Positions 18,653 to 28,420 of a stretch of DNA of 64,000 nucleotides are shown here, piece by piece; the first letter of the stretch is position 1; each line of letters opens with the position of its first letter. The stretch is taken from the NCBI GenBank assembly GCA_963732905.1, contig CAVTBM010000012.1, forward strand, positions 124,001 to 188,000, in the 5' to 3' direction. The position numbers and the translations under genes are program-made. Source of the DNA: DASQZK01 sp963732905. Lineage in GTDB: Bacteria; Bacteroidota; Bacteroidia; Bacteroidales; GCA-2748055. The notes beneath the pieces are model-generated. The model made no database searches, had not been told where the DNA came from, and worked only from the letters and a program-made list of their open reading frames with translations.

Positions 18653-19618
18653 TTACCAGTGACTATGGCCGGTAAACCTGGATTTATCGCTGGAAAAATT
18701 TATACCTGCCATAATTTCAACGATCACATCTTTTGAATAATATGGGGATTTTTTCGGAAGGGCAAAAAATCCGCCGACATAAAACCTGGGATACCGGTAC
18801 TGGAAAAAGAAAGAGTTCTTCTCCTTATCATGGAAATACGTTCCCATGCAGAAATTCTGAATATAGAGTTTTATTACCGGCCTGATCTGTTTTCCGGCTT
18901 CATGAAAGGTCAGACTGTCAAAGATGCTGATAATCGATGGTTCAAGCAGGATATCCTGTGATTTTGAAAGCTGGATTTTGTAACCTGCCAGCAGAGCATA
19001 TTGCCGGGACACAGGAATCAGGAAATCACCCGGGTCGCCGGAAAGCTGTGGACTTCCGAACACATTAGAGGATGAAAAACCTGCAAAAAGATGAGTCCCA
19101 TAGTAGTACATACCCAGATCCATATTGGAATGTAGACTTTTCGTAGAAGTCCCGGCCGGTTCTGTTCCGCCGGCAGTACCCGGTGAACTGAAATAGCCCT
19201 TCAAGGCTATTCCGAAAGCCAGAAATGAGAAAGACCTGCGGTTGAGAGGGATGTGATATGCAAAGGATACTCCGGCACCAGAATTTTGGAAGATGGTGTT
19301 TTTTTCATGAAAAAGGTAACCCCCGACCCCTGTATTTCTATAGGTCACCAAATCCGGTGATGAAAAATACCCTGGTTCTTTCCTGGTCAGCCTTGCATTC
19401 AGGCTGACAAGCTGTGCATTCGATTCACCCTGAAAGTCTGTTGTAATATCCAGTGTGGAATAATCATGGCTCCCGGTGATGGCCGGATTAAAAAGGAAAG
19501 GTGTGAAGACCCTGTAAGAAACGGGTTTTTGAGGAATTTGCTGTCCGCTTACCAGAGTGATCAAAAAAGTAATGAGAGAAATCAGGCAAATGATTCTTTT
19601 GTATATATGCATTGGCAT
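18653..19618 (-). CDS. PorP/SprF-family outer-membrane protein
   Basis: A 321-residue exported protein. The signal peptide ends near residue 25 (LITLVSGQQ). The mature part shows the type IX-associated PorP/SprF hallmark FTPFLFNPAITGSHDY, followed by alternating amphipathic strands typical of a beta-barrel. An in-frame ATG at 19657 is possible, but the ATG at 19618 gives a proper signal peptide. SprF-type proteins in the phylum assist export or anchoring of partner surface proteins. Here the partner is likely the PD40/SPOR protein encoded just downstream. None of the core type IX genes (sov/sprA, porK, L, M or N) lies in this window. Confidence 0.75.
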   Translation of the reverse strand: MPMHIYKRIICLISLITFLITLVSGQQIPQKPVSYRVFTPFLFNPAITGSHDYSTLDITTDFQGESNAQLVSLNARLTRKEPGYFSSPDLVTYRNTGVGGYLFHEKNTIFQNSGAGVSFAYHIPLNRRSFSFLAFGIALKGYFSSPGTAGGTEPAGTSTKSLHSNMDLGMYYYGTHLFAGFSSSNVFGSPQLSGDPGDFLIPVSRQYALLAGYKIQLSKSQDILLEPSIISIFDSLTFHEAGKQIRPVIKLYIQNFCMGTYFHDKEKNSFFFQYRYPRFYVGGFFALPKKSPYYSKDVIVEIMAGINFSSDKSRFTGHSHW

Positions 19619-19866
19619 TGTCGTATCTGGATAAATATTCAGAGTGCCGGGAATCATTCCGGATGACGGACATATTCGACAAACCGGATCAATGTTATTT
19701 CGACAGACAATTTATGAAATTAAACGGCATCACATCGAGGTAAAGGCCGAATTTTTCAGGTACGGGTGCGAGCATAGTTGTTGAGCTAATAATTACAATT
19801 AACCGGGTGGCCGTGCGGATCGTCCACGGATAGCAGAGTTACAGAGAAAAAGGAGATCCTGAATCC

Positions 19867-20289
19867 CTAAAGCACCAGCCACTGTGTGGTGGTGAAATCC
19901 GTTTGTGCGATTTTGTAGAGTTCACTTTCAAGGGGCATCATCTTTTTCAGGCAGGCTTTTGCCATCTCACTTAATTCACCTTCCTGTGGTGAGAATTCTT
20001 TCCATGCCTTCTCATTTTTAAATTGCATAAAAACAGCATACTCACCCGTATATTCACCTCTTTCCCCCTTTACCAGGTATACTTTCACGCCTTTCACATT
20101 CTTCTCAAAGGCAGGGATATAGTTGTTCAACATGAAAGTTTCGAACTGGGTTGGGGTAACATCTTTTTTGAGAACCACACTCATGTTGTGAATACAAACC
20201 AGGTTTCCCTTAATTAAAGACTGTGCATTCAGTGAAACCAGCAAAAAGGTAAAAAGGGTCGCAATTGTTATAATTCGTAATGTTTTCAT
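19867..20289 (-). CDS. Small secreted protein with a single KGERG domain
   Basis: A 140-residue protein with a signal peptide (about 1-22, ending SLNAQS). One domain of about 100 residues follows, carrying VKVYLVKGERGEYTGEYAVF (about 73-92). The domain occurs twice in the secreted protein at 7501-8286. The start is placed at the ATG at 20289, which begins a normal signal peptide. The family and function are unknown to me. It lies alone between the PorP operon and lysS. Confidence 0.7.
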   Translation of the reverse strand: MKTLRIITIATLFTFLLVSLNAQSLIKGNLVCIHNMSVVLKKDVTPTQFETFMLNNYIPAFEKNVKGVKVYLVKGERGEYTGEYAVFMQFKNEKAWKEFSPQEGELSEMAKACLKKMMPLESELYKIAQTDFTTTQWLVL

Positions 20290-20480
20290 GGCTGGAGTAA
20301 TTTTAAATTGCGATAATATAGGAATTTGGAGGGAGAATATCAATTAAATCGGATAAAACCGCTATGCAAAATTCATGAATAAAGAAAAGGAGGGTGCGGA
20401 GGCGGGATGGAACGAAAAGGCAGGTATTCTCTATTATAAATAAAGAATGCCTGCAAATTGAAGGGAGGAGACTTATTTCC

Positions 20481-22211
20481 TTATTGTATCCAGGAAGCAA
20501 CAGTTTCCGGGCTCAGTCCCGGCAGGTCCAGTTTGTTTTTCTTTTTAAAGCCGTTGAGGTCATTGGACAGTTTTCCAGGCTTCTCCACTTCCTTAAGTTT
20601 AGCTACGGTGGTGTATCCAAGTTTCTGCAGTGGCTCCACCCATTCTTCCGGGATGCCCAGACTGGTGTATTTTGAAGGGTCATCAGTCAGTACTTGCTGT
20701 CTTTTCTCCGGCTTCATCTGCGGGAAAAAGATTACATCCTGGATGGAAGTACTGTTGGTCATGATCATGGCCAGCCGGTCGATACCGATACCCAGTCCGG
20801 CGGTAGGCGGCATGCCGTATTCGAGGGCGCGGAGGAAATCCTCGTCAAGAACCATGGCTTCTTCATCACCCCGTTTGCCGAGTTGGATCTGTAGTTCGAA
20901 CCGTTCTCGCTGATCGATGGGGTCGTTTAGCTCGGAGAAGGCATTACAGAGTTCCTTTCCGTTACAGATGGCTTCAAAGCGTTCGACAAGACCTGGTGCC
21001 GTACGGTGTTTCTTGGCCAACGGCGACATCTCGATGGGGTAGTCGGTGATGAAGGTCGGCTGTATAAGGTTGGGCTCGCATTTTTCACCGAAGATCTCGT
21101 CGATGACCTTGCCCTTTCCCATGGTTTCGTCGAGTTGTACACCGAGCGTACCGGCTGTATTGCGAAGTTCAGCTTCGTCCATTCCGGAGATGTCGATGCC
21201 GGTATATTCCTTTATGGCTTCGAACATGGTGAAGCGTTTCCAGGGCCGTTTGAAATCGATGAGGTGTTCGCCCACTTGCACCTTCGTATTTCCATGAAGT
21301 GCGAGGGCTACACGTTCAACCATCTCTTCCACAAGCTCCATCATCCACACGTAGTCCTGGTAAGCCACGTAAAGTTCCATCTGGGTAAATTCCGGGTTAT
21401 GGAAACGGTCCATCCCTTCATTCCGGAAGTCTTTGGAAAATTCATAAACTCCTTCATAACCGCCGACGATCAGCCTTTTCAGGTAGAGTTCATTGGCGAT
21501 CCGGAGGTATAAGGTCTGGTCGAGGGTATTGTGGTGGGTCTTGAACGGCCGGGCAGCCGCACCGCCGTAAAGCGGCTGGAGTACCGGCGTTTCCACCTCG
21601 ATATATTTTTTTTCATTCAGAAAATTCCGCATGGCGTTCACCAGCACTGTACGCTGAACAAAGGTTTTTCTAACCGAAGGATTCACGATAAGGTCGACAT
21701 ACCGCTGACGGTAGCGTTGCTCAGGGTCGGTGAAGGCATCGAAAGTATGACCCTCTTTTTCCTTGACGACAGGGAGAGGCCTGAGAGATTTACTGAGGAC
21801 TTTGAATCCCTGAACATTTACCGTGATCTCTCCCATCTGTGTTCTGAACACGTTCCCTTGAATACCGATGATATCACCTATGTCAAGCAGTTTTTTGAAC
21901 ACCGTATTGTACATGGTTTTATCCTCTTCCGGGCAGATGGTGTCGCGCTGAAGATAGATCTGTATCCTTCCTGACGCATCCTGAATTTCAGCGAAAGAGG
22001 CGCTGCCCATAATACGGCGGCTCATGATCCTGCCGGCCAGGAATACCTTGCCGAACGCGTTGTTGTCGTCCTTAAATTCCTCTTTTATCTGTGAAGCAGC
22101 AGCGTTCACCGGGTAGCCCTCGGCGGGGTACGGATTAATGCCCAGTTTCCTGAGCTCCTCCAGTGAAGCTCTCCTTATTTGTTCCTGCTCGCTAAGGTTC
22201 TGTAGGCTCAT
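20481..22211 (-). CDS. lysS: Lysyl-tRNA synthetase, class II
   Basis: A 576-residue enzyme that charges tRNA-Lys. The OB-fold anticodon-binding domain (about 55-160) has GRIMSRRIMGSASFAEIQD. The catalytic domain shows motif 2 in KDFRNEGMDRFHNPEFTQME (about 260-279) and motif 3 in GLGIGIDRLAMIMTNS (about 475-490). It is about 70 residues longer than the E. coli enzyme because of a C-terminal extension with helix-hairpin-like sequence (KLGYTTVAKLKEVEKPGKL), a feature seen in Bacteroidales LysS. A TATCTTTG -7 box lies 26-33 bp upstream. It is monocistronic. Confidence 0.97.
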   Translation of the reverse strand: MSLQNLSEQEQIRRASLEELRKLGINPYPAEGYPVNAAASQIKEEFKDDNNAFGKVFLAGRIMSRRIMGSASFAEIQDASGRIQIYLQRDTICPEEDKTMYNTVFKKLLDIGDIIGIQGNVFRTQMGEITVNVQGFKVLSKSLRPLPVVKEKEGHTFDAFTDPEQRYRQRYVDLIVNPSVRKTFVQRTVLVNAMRNFLNEKKYIEVETPVLQPLYGGAAARPFKTHHNTLDQTLYLRIANELYLKRLIVGGYEGVYEFSKDFRNEGMDRFHNPEFTQMELYVAYQDYVWMMELVEEMVERVALALHGNTKVQVGEHLIDFKRPWKRFTMFEAIKEYTGIDISGMDEAELRNTAGTLGVQLDETMGKGKVIDEIFGEKCEPNLIQPTFITDYPIEMSPLAKKHRTAPGLVERFEAICNGKELCNAFSELNDPIDQRERFELQIQLGKRGDEEAMVLDEDFLRALEYGMPPTAGLGIGIDRLAMIMTNSTSIQDVIFFPQMKPEKRQQVLTDDPSKYTSLGIPEEWVEPLQKLGYTTVAKLKEVEKPGKLSNDLNGFKKKNKLDLPGLSPETVASWIQ

Positions 22212-22236
22212 AATGGTTGTATGGTAAGAATTTCTG

Positions 22237-22244
22237 CAAAGATA
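22237..22244 (-). promoter_or_regulatory. Bacteroidota -7 promoter element of lysS
   Basis: On the minus strand TATCTTTG matches the phylum's TAnnTTTG -7 element exactly and ends 26 bases before the lysS start codon. The -33 element is weak. Confidence 0.6.
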
Positions 22245-22350
22245 TAAAGATAATGGATAACGGGAAAGACGAAAGTGAGGGATTGAGGGATTGAGTTAGT
22301 TAGGGATTGAGTGATTGAGGGAGAATATCGAGTGATGCGGAGATGAGATA

Positions 22351-23299
22351 AGGATTTAGTAAATGCGATGGTGGGCTGGGTTTCCCCTACAGGGGATCAA
22401 GGGGTGAGCGTGGGGAAGAAGATGCCTGGAAAAAGAATAAAGGAAACAGTAAGGGAAAGGTGAAAGGAGAAAGGGAAAGGAAAAATTAAAAATTAAAAAT
22501 TAAAAAGGAGGAAGGAGATATATAATAGATGTTTTTATCGTAGAGACGCGCAATTATTCACGTCTATGAAAAACCGGACCCAATCTATAATAATCTATAA
22601 TAATCTGTGATAATCTGTGTAATCTGTGGTGAAACTGAAGGATGAATCATGAATTCGGAGACGGGAGAAGGATTTAGTAAATGCGATGGTGGGCTGGGTT
22701 TCCCCTACAGGGGATCAAGGGGTGAGCGCGGGGAAGAAGATGCCTGGAAAAAGAATAAAGGAAACAGTAAGGCGAAAGGTGAAAGGAGAAAGGCGAAAGG
22801 AAAAGGAAAAATTAAAAATTAAAAATTAAAAAGGAGGAAGGAGATATATAATAGATGTTTTTATCGTAGAGACGCGCAATTATTCACGTCTATGAAAAAC
22901 CGGACCCAATCTATAATAATCTATAATAATCTGTGATAATCTGTGTAATCTGTGGTGAAACTGAAGGATGAATCATGAATTCGGAGACGGGAGAAGGATT
23001 TAGTAAATGCGATGGTGGGCTGGGTTTCCCCTACAGGGGATCAAGGGGTGAGCGCGGGGAAGAAGATGCCTGGAAAAAGAATAAAGGAAACAGTAAGGCG
23101 AAAGGCGAAAGGTGAAAGGAGAAAGGCGAAAGGAAAAATTAAAAATTAAAAATTAAAAAGGAGGAAGGAGATATATAATAGATGTTTTTATCGTAGAGAC
23201 GCGCAATTATTCACGTCTATGAAAAACCGGACCCAATCTATAATAATCTATAATAATCTGTGATAATCTGTGTAATCTGTGGTGAAACTGAAGGATGAA
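22351..23299. repeat. Three tandem copies of a composite ~320-bp repeat
   Basis: Units start with AGGATTTAGTAAATGCGATG at 22351, 22669 and 22995 (spacing 318 and 326). Each unit has, in order, a GGTTTCCCCTACAGGGGATC module, GAAAGG-type repeats of variable number, AATTAAAAATT repeats, the GAGACGCGCAATTATTCACG module, and an AATCTGTGATAATCTGTGTA module. Copies differ mainly in the number of GAAAGG words. There is no coding potential. The 90 bases before the first unit carry further GGGATTGAG words of the same family. Confidence 0.9.
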
Positions 23300-23538
23300 C
23301 GGAACTAGAGAAAATATCTAATATCGAATGAAGAAGAGAAAGAGGCGAAAGATTTTTTTTTTAGGATCATCAAAAAAAATTATATTTTTTGCGTATCGGG
23401 ACGCTGATTTTTTCACAATATTCACATTAAGGGGTAAAAAGTAAACCATACAGGATGGGTTAGGTGTTGGATGAAAGCGACTTAAGATATCCCTTACCGG
23501 TTTGTTGTGTTTAACAATAAATATTGGCCGGATATTTA

Positions 23539-23546
23539 TACTTTTG
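23539..23546 (+). promoter_or_regulatory. -7 promoter element of recJ
   Basis: TACTTTTG matches TAnnTTTG exactly and lies 38 bases before the recJ ATG. No clear -33 TTTG stands at the ideal distance. Confidence 0.55.
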
Positions 23547-23584
23547 TATAAGAATATTTTTTTCAAAATAAATTCGGGACATTG

Positions 23585-25299
23585 ATGTACAGGAACTGGG
23601 TAATCAGGCAGCAGGGTAGTGATGCGGATGTTAAACATTTGCAGGAGGTGCTGAAAATTGAGCGTCCTATTGCAAACCTGCTGGTTCATAGGGGGATCAC
23701 CACGTACGATGCTGCCAGGGCTTTTTTCAGGCCGAATCTTACACATCTTCATGATCCCTTCCTGATGAAGGATATGGACAAAGCTGTTGACCGGATCAGC
23801 AAAGGGATTGCACAGGAGGAGAGTCTCCTTGTTTACGGCGACTATGATGTGGATGGGACCACAGCGGTAGCCCTGGTGTACAACTATTTCAAAGGTTACT
23901 TCAAGAACATCGATTATTATATTCCCGACCGGTATAAGGAAGGATATGGTATTTCAAACAGCGGCATCGATTATGCTCATGAAAATGGATACAAGCTGGT
24001 TATCGCTCTCGACTGCGGCATTAAAGCCAACGAGAAAGTAAAGTATGCAAGGACCAAAGGTATCGATCTGATCATCTGTGATCATCATACACCCGGTATT
24101 GAGATTCCGGAAGCCGTTGCTGTCCTGGATGCAAAACGCCCCGACTGTCCTTATCCGTATAAAGAGCTCAGCGGCTGCGGTGTCGGATTCAAACTGGTCC
24201 AGGCTTTTCATTCGACACAAAACAAACCCTTTGAGGACCTGGTGAAGTATCTCGATCTTGTGGCTGTCAGCATCGCTTCAGATATTGTCCCGATAACCGG
24301 AGAAAACAGGGTTCTCACCTTTTTCGGTCTCGATTGTATCAATCATAATCCTTCAATCGGTATGAAGGCGATCATCAAAATTGCCAACATCGGAAACAAG
24401 GAAATTACCGTTGAAGACATTGTGTTCCGTATCGGACCCAGGATTAATGCCGCGGGCAGGATGGAATCGGGGAAGACCAGCGTCGATCTGCTTATTTCTG
24501 AGGATATTACCGAAGCCATCTCCATGAGCGAGACAATCGACGTCTTTAATTCCGACCGGCGTTTCATAGATACGAACATCACACAGGAAGCCCTGAATAT
24601 GATAAGCGCCGATCCCGACCTGAAAAGTATGAAATCGACAGTGCTGTTCAATCCTGAATGGCATAAGGGAGTGATCGGCATCGTGGCGTCACGCCTGCTG
24701 GAGCATTATTACCGGCCCACAATCATCCTTACCAGGTCGAATGGCTTTGCCACCGGCTCGGCACGCTCCGTCAACGGCTTCGACCTTTACCAGGCTATCG
24801 AAGAATGCAGCGACCTGCTTGAAAATTTCGGTGACACAAGTATGCTGCCGGTCTCACCATGGAACTAGGAAACGTTTCCAAGTTTCAAAAACGCTTCGAG
24901 GAAGTGGTGACTGATACTATCCTGCCCGACCAGCTTATTCCTGTAGTCGAAATCGATACTGAAATCCAGCTCTCAGAGATAACCGACAAATTCTACCGCG
25001 TTCTTAAACAGTTCAGACCATTCGGTCCGGAGAACATGGCTCCTGTATTCCTCACTGAAAATGTCTCTGACAATGGTGAGGGCAAAGTGGTGGGAATGAA
25101 CGGTGAACATCTCAAGCTGGCACTCGTCCAGGAGGAGGATCCCTTCAAAGTATTTCCTGCCATCGCTTTTCAACAGGGCGATAAATATTCCGCCATCGCA
25201 AATAGCCGCGGATTCGATATCTGTTATTCCATCGAAGAGAATGTTTTCCGGGGCGAAATGAGCCTGCAGCTGAATGTAAAGGATATGAAGACTGATTAG
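23585..25299 (+). pseudogene. recJ: Single-stranded-DNA exonuclease RecJ, interrupted by a one-base deletion
   Basis: RecJ degrades single-stranded DNA 5' to 3' in recombination and repair. The first frame (23585-24868) holds the DHH phosphoesterase domain with GDYDVDGTTA (about 86-95) and ICDHHTPG (about 163-170). It then ends with unrelated residues. The second frame (from about 24834 to 25299) resumes exactly with HKYAAGLTMELGNVSKFQKR, the DHHA1 motif. Restoring one G at 24833 (GGTGACAC to GGTGGACAC) gives the hallmark GGHKYAAG and a single 571-residue protein of normal length. So this is either a sequencing indel or a true inactivating mutation. All other motifs are intact, which favours an error or a very recent event. 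A TTG at 23582 also opens the frame. Confidence 0.9.
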
Positions 25300-25637
25300 G
25301 CAGGAGAGAGGGTAGAGATTAGAGATTAGAGAATAGAGATTAGAGAGTAGTAGAGTAGAAAGCTTATATATACAGACCGTTGGAGGCTGGAAGCATCAGG
25401 GTGAAGATCTTAAAGCACAATTTGCAGATTTTTTGAATTTTGAAATTTCATATTTGGCTTTGTTGAACACTTCTTCTTTTGGGTATTTCTTCCTTTGGAA
25501 TTTATCTATGATTTGTTATTTGTGATTTGGAATTCAATGTCGTTTAGTTAAGCTCAATCCACTGATTTTATTAGTAATTTGTCAGTAATTAATGTCATAG
25601 TCAAGATGATATCAGTAGTTTTCAATCTATCTTGTAA
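25300..25637. other. AT-rich intergenic region after recJ
   Basis: This gap holds no gene. It begins with degenerate repeats of the word GAGATTAGA (25313-25350) and continues as AT-rich sequence of low coding potential up to the transposase remnant. Confidence 0.5.
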
Positions 25638-25991
25638 GGGTATATAGGTGGTAATGCAAATAGGCCCCAAAAAGTTGAATATCGTGAACTTACCATTAAA
25701 AACATAGATTATGAACTTGAAAACCAGGAGTTTATCGGCCGTTCAAAAGACGGCCAAAAAGGGGTGTTTTCACGTAACAGAAAATTCAATCAAAAAATCA
25801 ATCGTTCAAATGCTCTTGCGATTACCAGAGATATAATGATTGGTTTATTCATTAGAAGAAGATCCAGTAAGGCACTTGAATCATTTGATAAAATCACGGA
25901 GGGAACAAGGGAAATTATCCGGCCCGGGAGAAAATTGCCCCGAAAACATCTTCGAAAAAAACCCTATTGTATGAATTATAAACCTCTATGA
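25638..25991 (+). pseudogene. C-terminal remnant of an IS4-type transposase
   Basis: An open frame of 118 codons follows a stop at 25635. Its end has the typical tail of Bacteroidota IS4-family transposases: NALAITRDIMIGLF, then KITEGTREIIRPGRKLPRKH and KPYCMNYK. The catalytic DDE part that should lie upstream is missing, and no inverted repeats frame the fragment. It is a dead remnant. An internal ATG at 25764 could in principle start a 75-residue peptide, but nothing suggests it does. Confidence 0.7.
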
Positions 25992-26048
25992 TCTCTTATC
26001 TAAACGACATTGAATCCCATTACCGCAAATTAGGAATATTTTCAAACT

Positions 26049-26645
26049 CTCCACCCTCCATTTCCCATTTCCCAATTCCCATTTCCCATTTCCCAATTCT
26101 CAATTCCCATCTCCCATCTCCCAATTCTCAATTCCCATCTCCCATCTCCCAATTCTCAATTCCCATTTTCTAATCCCCAATCCCAAATCCCCAATCCCAA
26201 ATCCCAAATCCCAAATCCCAAATCCCCCAATCCCCAATCCCCAATCCCCAATCCCTAATCCCCAAATCCCCAATCCCCAATCCCTAATCCCAAATCCCCA
26301 ATCCCCAATCCCCAATCCCCAATTCCCAAATCCCCAATCCCAAATCCCTAATCCCCAATCCCCAATCCCCAATCCCCAATCCCCAATCCCTAATCCCCAA
26401 TCCCCAATCCCCAATCCCCAATCCCCAATCCCTAATCCCCAATTCCCAAATCCCAAATCCCCAATCCCCAATCCCCAATCCCCAATCCCCAATCCCCAAT
26501 CCCCAATCCCAAATCCCCAATCCCAAATCCCAAATCCCAAATCCCCAACCCTAATCCCCCAATTCCCAAATCCCAATTCCCAAATCCCAAATTCCCATTT
26601 CCCAATCCCTAATTCTCAATTCCCAATCCCTAATTCTCAATTCCC
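26049..26645. repeat. G/C-skewed degenerate heptamer minisatellite
   Basis: About 600 bp are made almost only of the words CCCCAAT, CCCAAAT, CCCTAAT and CCCATTT. On the minus strand this reads GGGGATTGGGGATTGGGGAT without interruption, giving dozens of G-runs of three or four at 3-4 base spacing. The same GGGATTG word appears in other gaps of this window. The frames that stay open through it are by-products of the heptamer period. Confidence 0.9.
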
Positions 26646-26832
26646 ATTCATTTCAAGCTCTATCTTAGTAATTTATCCTTATGTTATTGAAATTGTGTAT
26701 CTTTAATCCGGTATTCGTTACTCGTTTGCATGATCAGGATTAAAAAAGTCTGGAGCCGGGATATCATCAACCAGAAATTTAGAATCTGAAAGGGCTGCAC
26801 TCCATAATATGTGACATTAAAAAGATTATTAC

Positions 26833-27804
26833 ATGAAAGCCGTACACCGTTCAAAATACGGTCCGCCGGAAGTTTTAAGTATTGGGGAGACGATCATGCC
26901 TGTTCCTGCAGATGATGAAGTCCTGATAAAGGTCATTGCCTCTACCGTTAATCGTACCGATTGCGGCATACTCCGTGGCAAGCCGTTTATAATTCGCTTT
27001 TTTACCGGATTATTCAGACCTGCATCGAGGGTTCCGGGAACTGATTTTGCCGGCATTGTAGAACAGATCGGTAAAAAGGTAACTTTATTCAATAACGGCG
27101 ACAGCGTGATGGGTTTCGATGACACCGGTCTGGGGTCGCATGCCCGGTATTTTACGATGCGTGAGGATAAAACATTGACCATCATCCCCGGTGACACACC
27201 CTTTGTACAGGCGGCAGCCAGTCTGGAGGGTGCTCATTATGCCCTGAATTTCATTAAAAGGATGAAACATCATGCCGGGCAGAAGGTTCTGGTCAACGGC
27301 GCCACAGGGGCGATTGGTTCGGCAGCCGTTCAGTTTTTGAAATATTACAATGTCTATGTCACTGCCGTTGGACCTTCCAAAGCAATTGACCTTTTAAAAT
27401 CCATGGGTGCGGATAAAGTCATCGCTTACGACAAGGAAGATTTTACCCTGGATAATGAGACGTATGATTTTATCTTTGATGCCGTTGGCAGGAGTACGTT
27501 CAGCAAGTGCAGGCCATTACTGAAACCGAAAGGAATATATATTTCATCCGAACCTGGACCGTGGGCTCAGAACCTGTTCTTCGTTCTGTTTACAGCGATT
27601 ACATTCGGTAAAAAAGTTGTCTTTCCGTTTCCCTCGGATATTGCGGGAACTCTAACATTCGTCAAAGATCTGCTGGACCGGGAAAAATTTCAGCCGCTGA
27701 TGGACCGGACCTTTCCGCTGGAGAAAATCCGTGAGGCATACACGTATGTTGAATCCGGGCAGAAAATGGGGAATGTGATACTTTCGTTTGAAGATGCCAA
27801 ATAA
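26833..27804 (+). CDS. NAD(P)-dependent alcohol dehydrogenase / quinone reductase-like (MDR superfamily)
   Basis: A 323-residue medium-chain dehydrogenase. The GroES-like N-terminal half (about 1-125) includes VPGTDFAGIVEQIGKKV, and the Rossmann half has NGATGAIGSAAVQFLK (about 155-170). The structural-zinc cysteines are absent, which puts it with the zinc-independent quinone oxidoreductase branch. A Tyr/Asp-rich segment, ETYDFIFDAVG, follows as in that branch. It probably reduces quinones or enones; the substrate is unknown. It lies isolated between the minisatellite and an AT-rich patch. Confidence 0.85.
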   Translation: MKAVHRSKYGPPEVLSIGETIMPVPADDEVLIKVIASTVNRTDCGILRGKPFIIRFFTGLFRPASRVPGTDFAGIVEQIGKKVTLFNNGDSVMGFDDTGLGSHARYFTMREDKTLTIIPGDTPFVQAAASLEGAHYALNFIKRMKHHAGQKVLVNGATGAIGSAAVQFLKYYNVYVTAVGPSKAIDLLKSMGADKVIAYDKEDFTLDNETYDFIFDAVGRSTFSKCRPLLKPKGIYISSEPGPWAQNLFFVLFTAITFGKKVVFPFPSDIAGTLTFVKDLLDREKFQPLMDRTFPLEKIREAYTYVESGQKMGNVILSFEDAK

Positions 27805-27925
27805 ACAGCTTCCTGTTTCCTGCTTTTTTCCCCATTTTACTGCAATACAATAATCTTTGTACTCAAAACCGTGTTATTTGCATTCAGGAATTGCAGATAA
27901 CATAGTCCTTTTTACCCGACTGTTT

Positions 27926-28420
27926 TTAAACTTCGGTTTGAAAAGCATCCGATTTAAAAGGTAACTTATTCTTTGAATTATAAAACATTTCGGCAAGCAT
28001 TGTATTTTCTGTTTTGGTTTTTTTAGACATGTGGTAAAACACATTGGCCACGGTTTCACTTAGTTCATTTTCAGAAGCCAGAATGTTATATAATTTGATA
28101 AGACAATCATCAAAATGCATTTCTATTTTTATAAATTCTTCCATTGTCAATTCAGATTCTGTATTTAGGTTTTTGAGACAATCATTGATCTGGTCTGAGA
28201 ATTTCTCACAGTGAAAATCTAACCAACAGTCCATAACTTGCGCCACTTTTTTATGTTTGGACAAATAGTTTTCACGTAATTTTTCAAGTTTGTACAGATC
28301 ATATACCAGTACTTTCAGGTCTCGGTTTCCAATTCTTTTATACAGCCTGTAGTACAATTCAGCTACTTGTTTATGATAAGACTGAATTTGCCCGATTATC
28401 TCACTTTTTTGCTTATACAT
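27926..28420 (-). CDS. All-helical protein of unknown function, AT-rich, with a strong Shine-Dalgarno site
   Basis: A 164-residue cytoplasmic protein predicted to be entirely helical (long heptad-like stretches such as LVYDLYKLEKLRENYLSKHK). Several His, Glu and Cys residues are spread along the helices (for example CWLDFHCEKFSDQINDC, EMHFDDCLIKL), reminiscent of four-helix-bundle proteins such as ferritin-like or hemerythrin-like ones. No canonical metal motif can be confirmed. AGGAGG lies seven bases before the ATG, unusual in this phylum. It sits downstream of, and on the same strand as, the broken Crp/Fnr regulator, which may once have controlled it. Confidence 0.6.
   Translation of the reverse strand: MYKQKSEIIGQIQSYHKQVAELYYRLYKRIGNRDLKVLVYDLYKLEKLRENYLSKHKKVAQVMDCWLDFHCEKFSDQINDCLKNLNTESELTMEEFIKIEMHFDDCLIKLYNILASENELSETVANVFYHMSKKTKTENTMLAEMFYNSKNKLPFKSDAFQTEV

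Noticed and set aside
17051..19618. Complete type IX secretion locus
   Set aside because: Only the PorP/SprF-like gene and a PD40 partner are present; none of the core genes is in the window.
22351..23299. Possible CRISPR array
   Set aside because: The repeated unit is about 320 bp and directly tandem, with no short repeats alternating with unique spacers and no cas genes near.
26100..26576. A 158-codon open frame of Gly/Trp/Ile/Asp repeats on the minus strand
   Set aside because: It is produced by the degenerate heptamer array; several frames are open through it for the same reason and the composition is not that of a protein.
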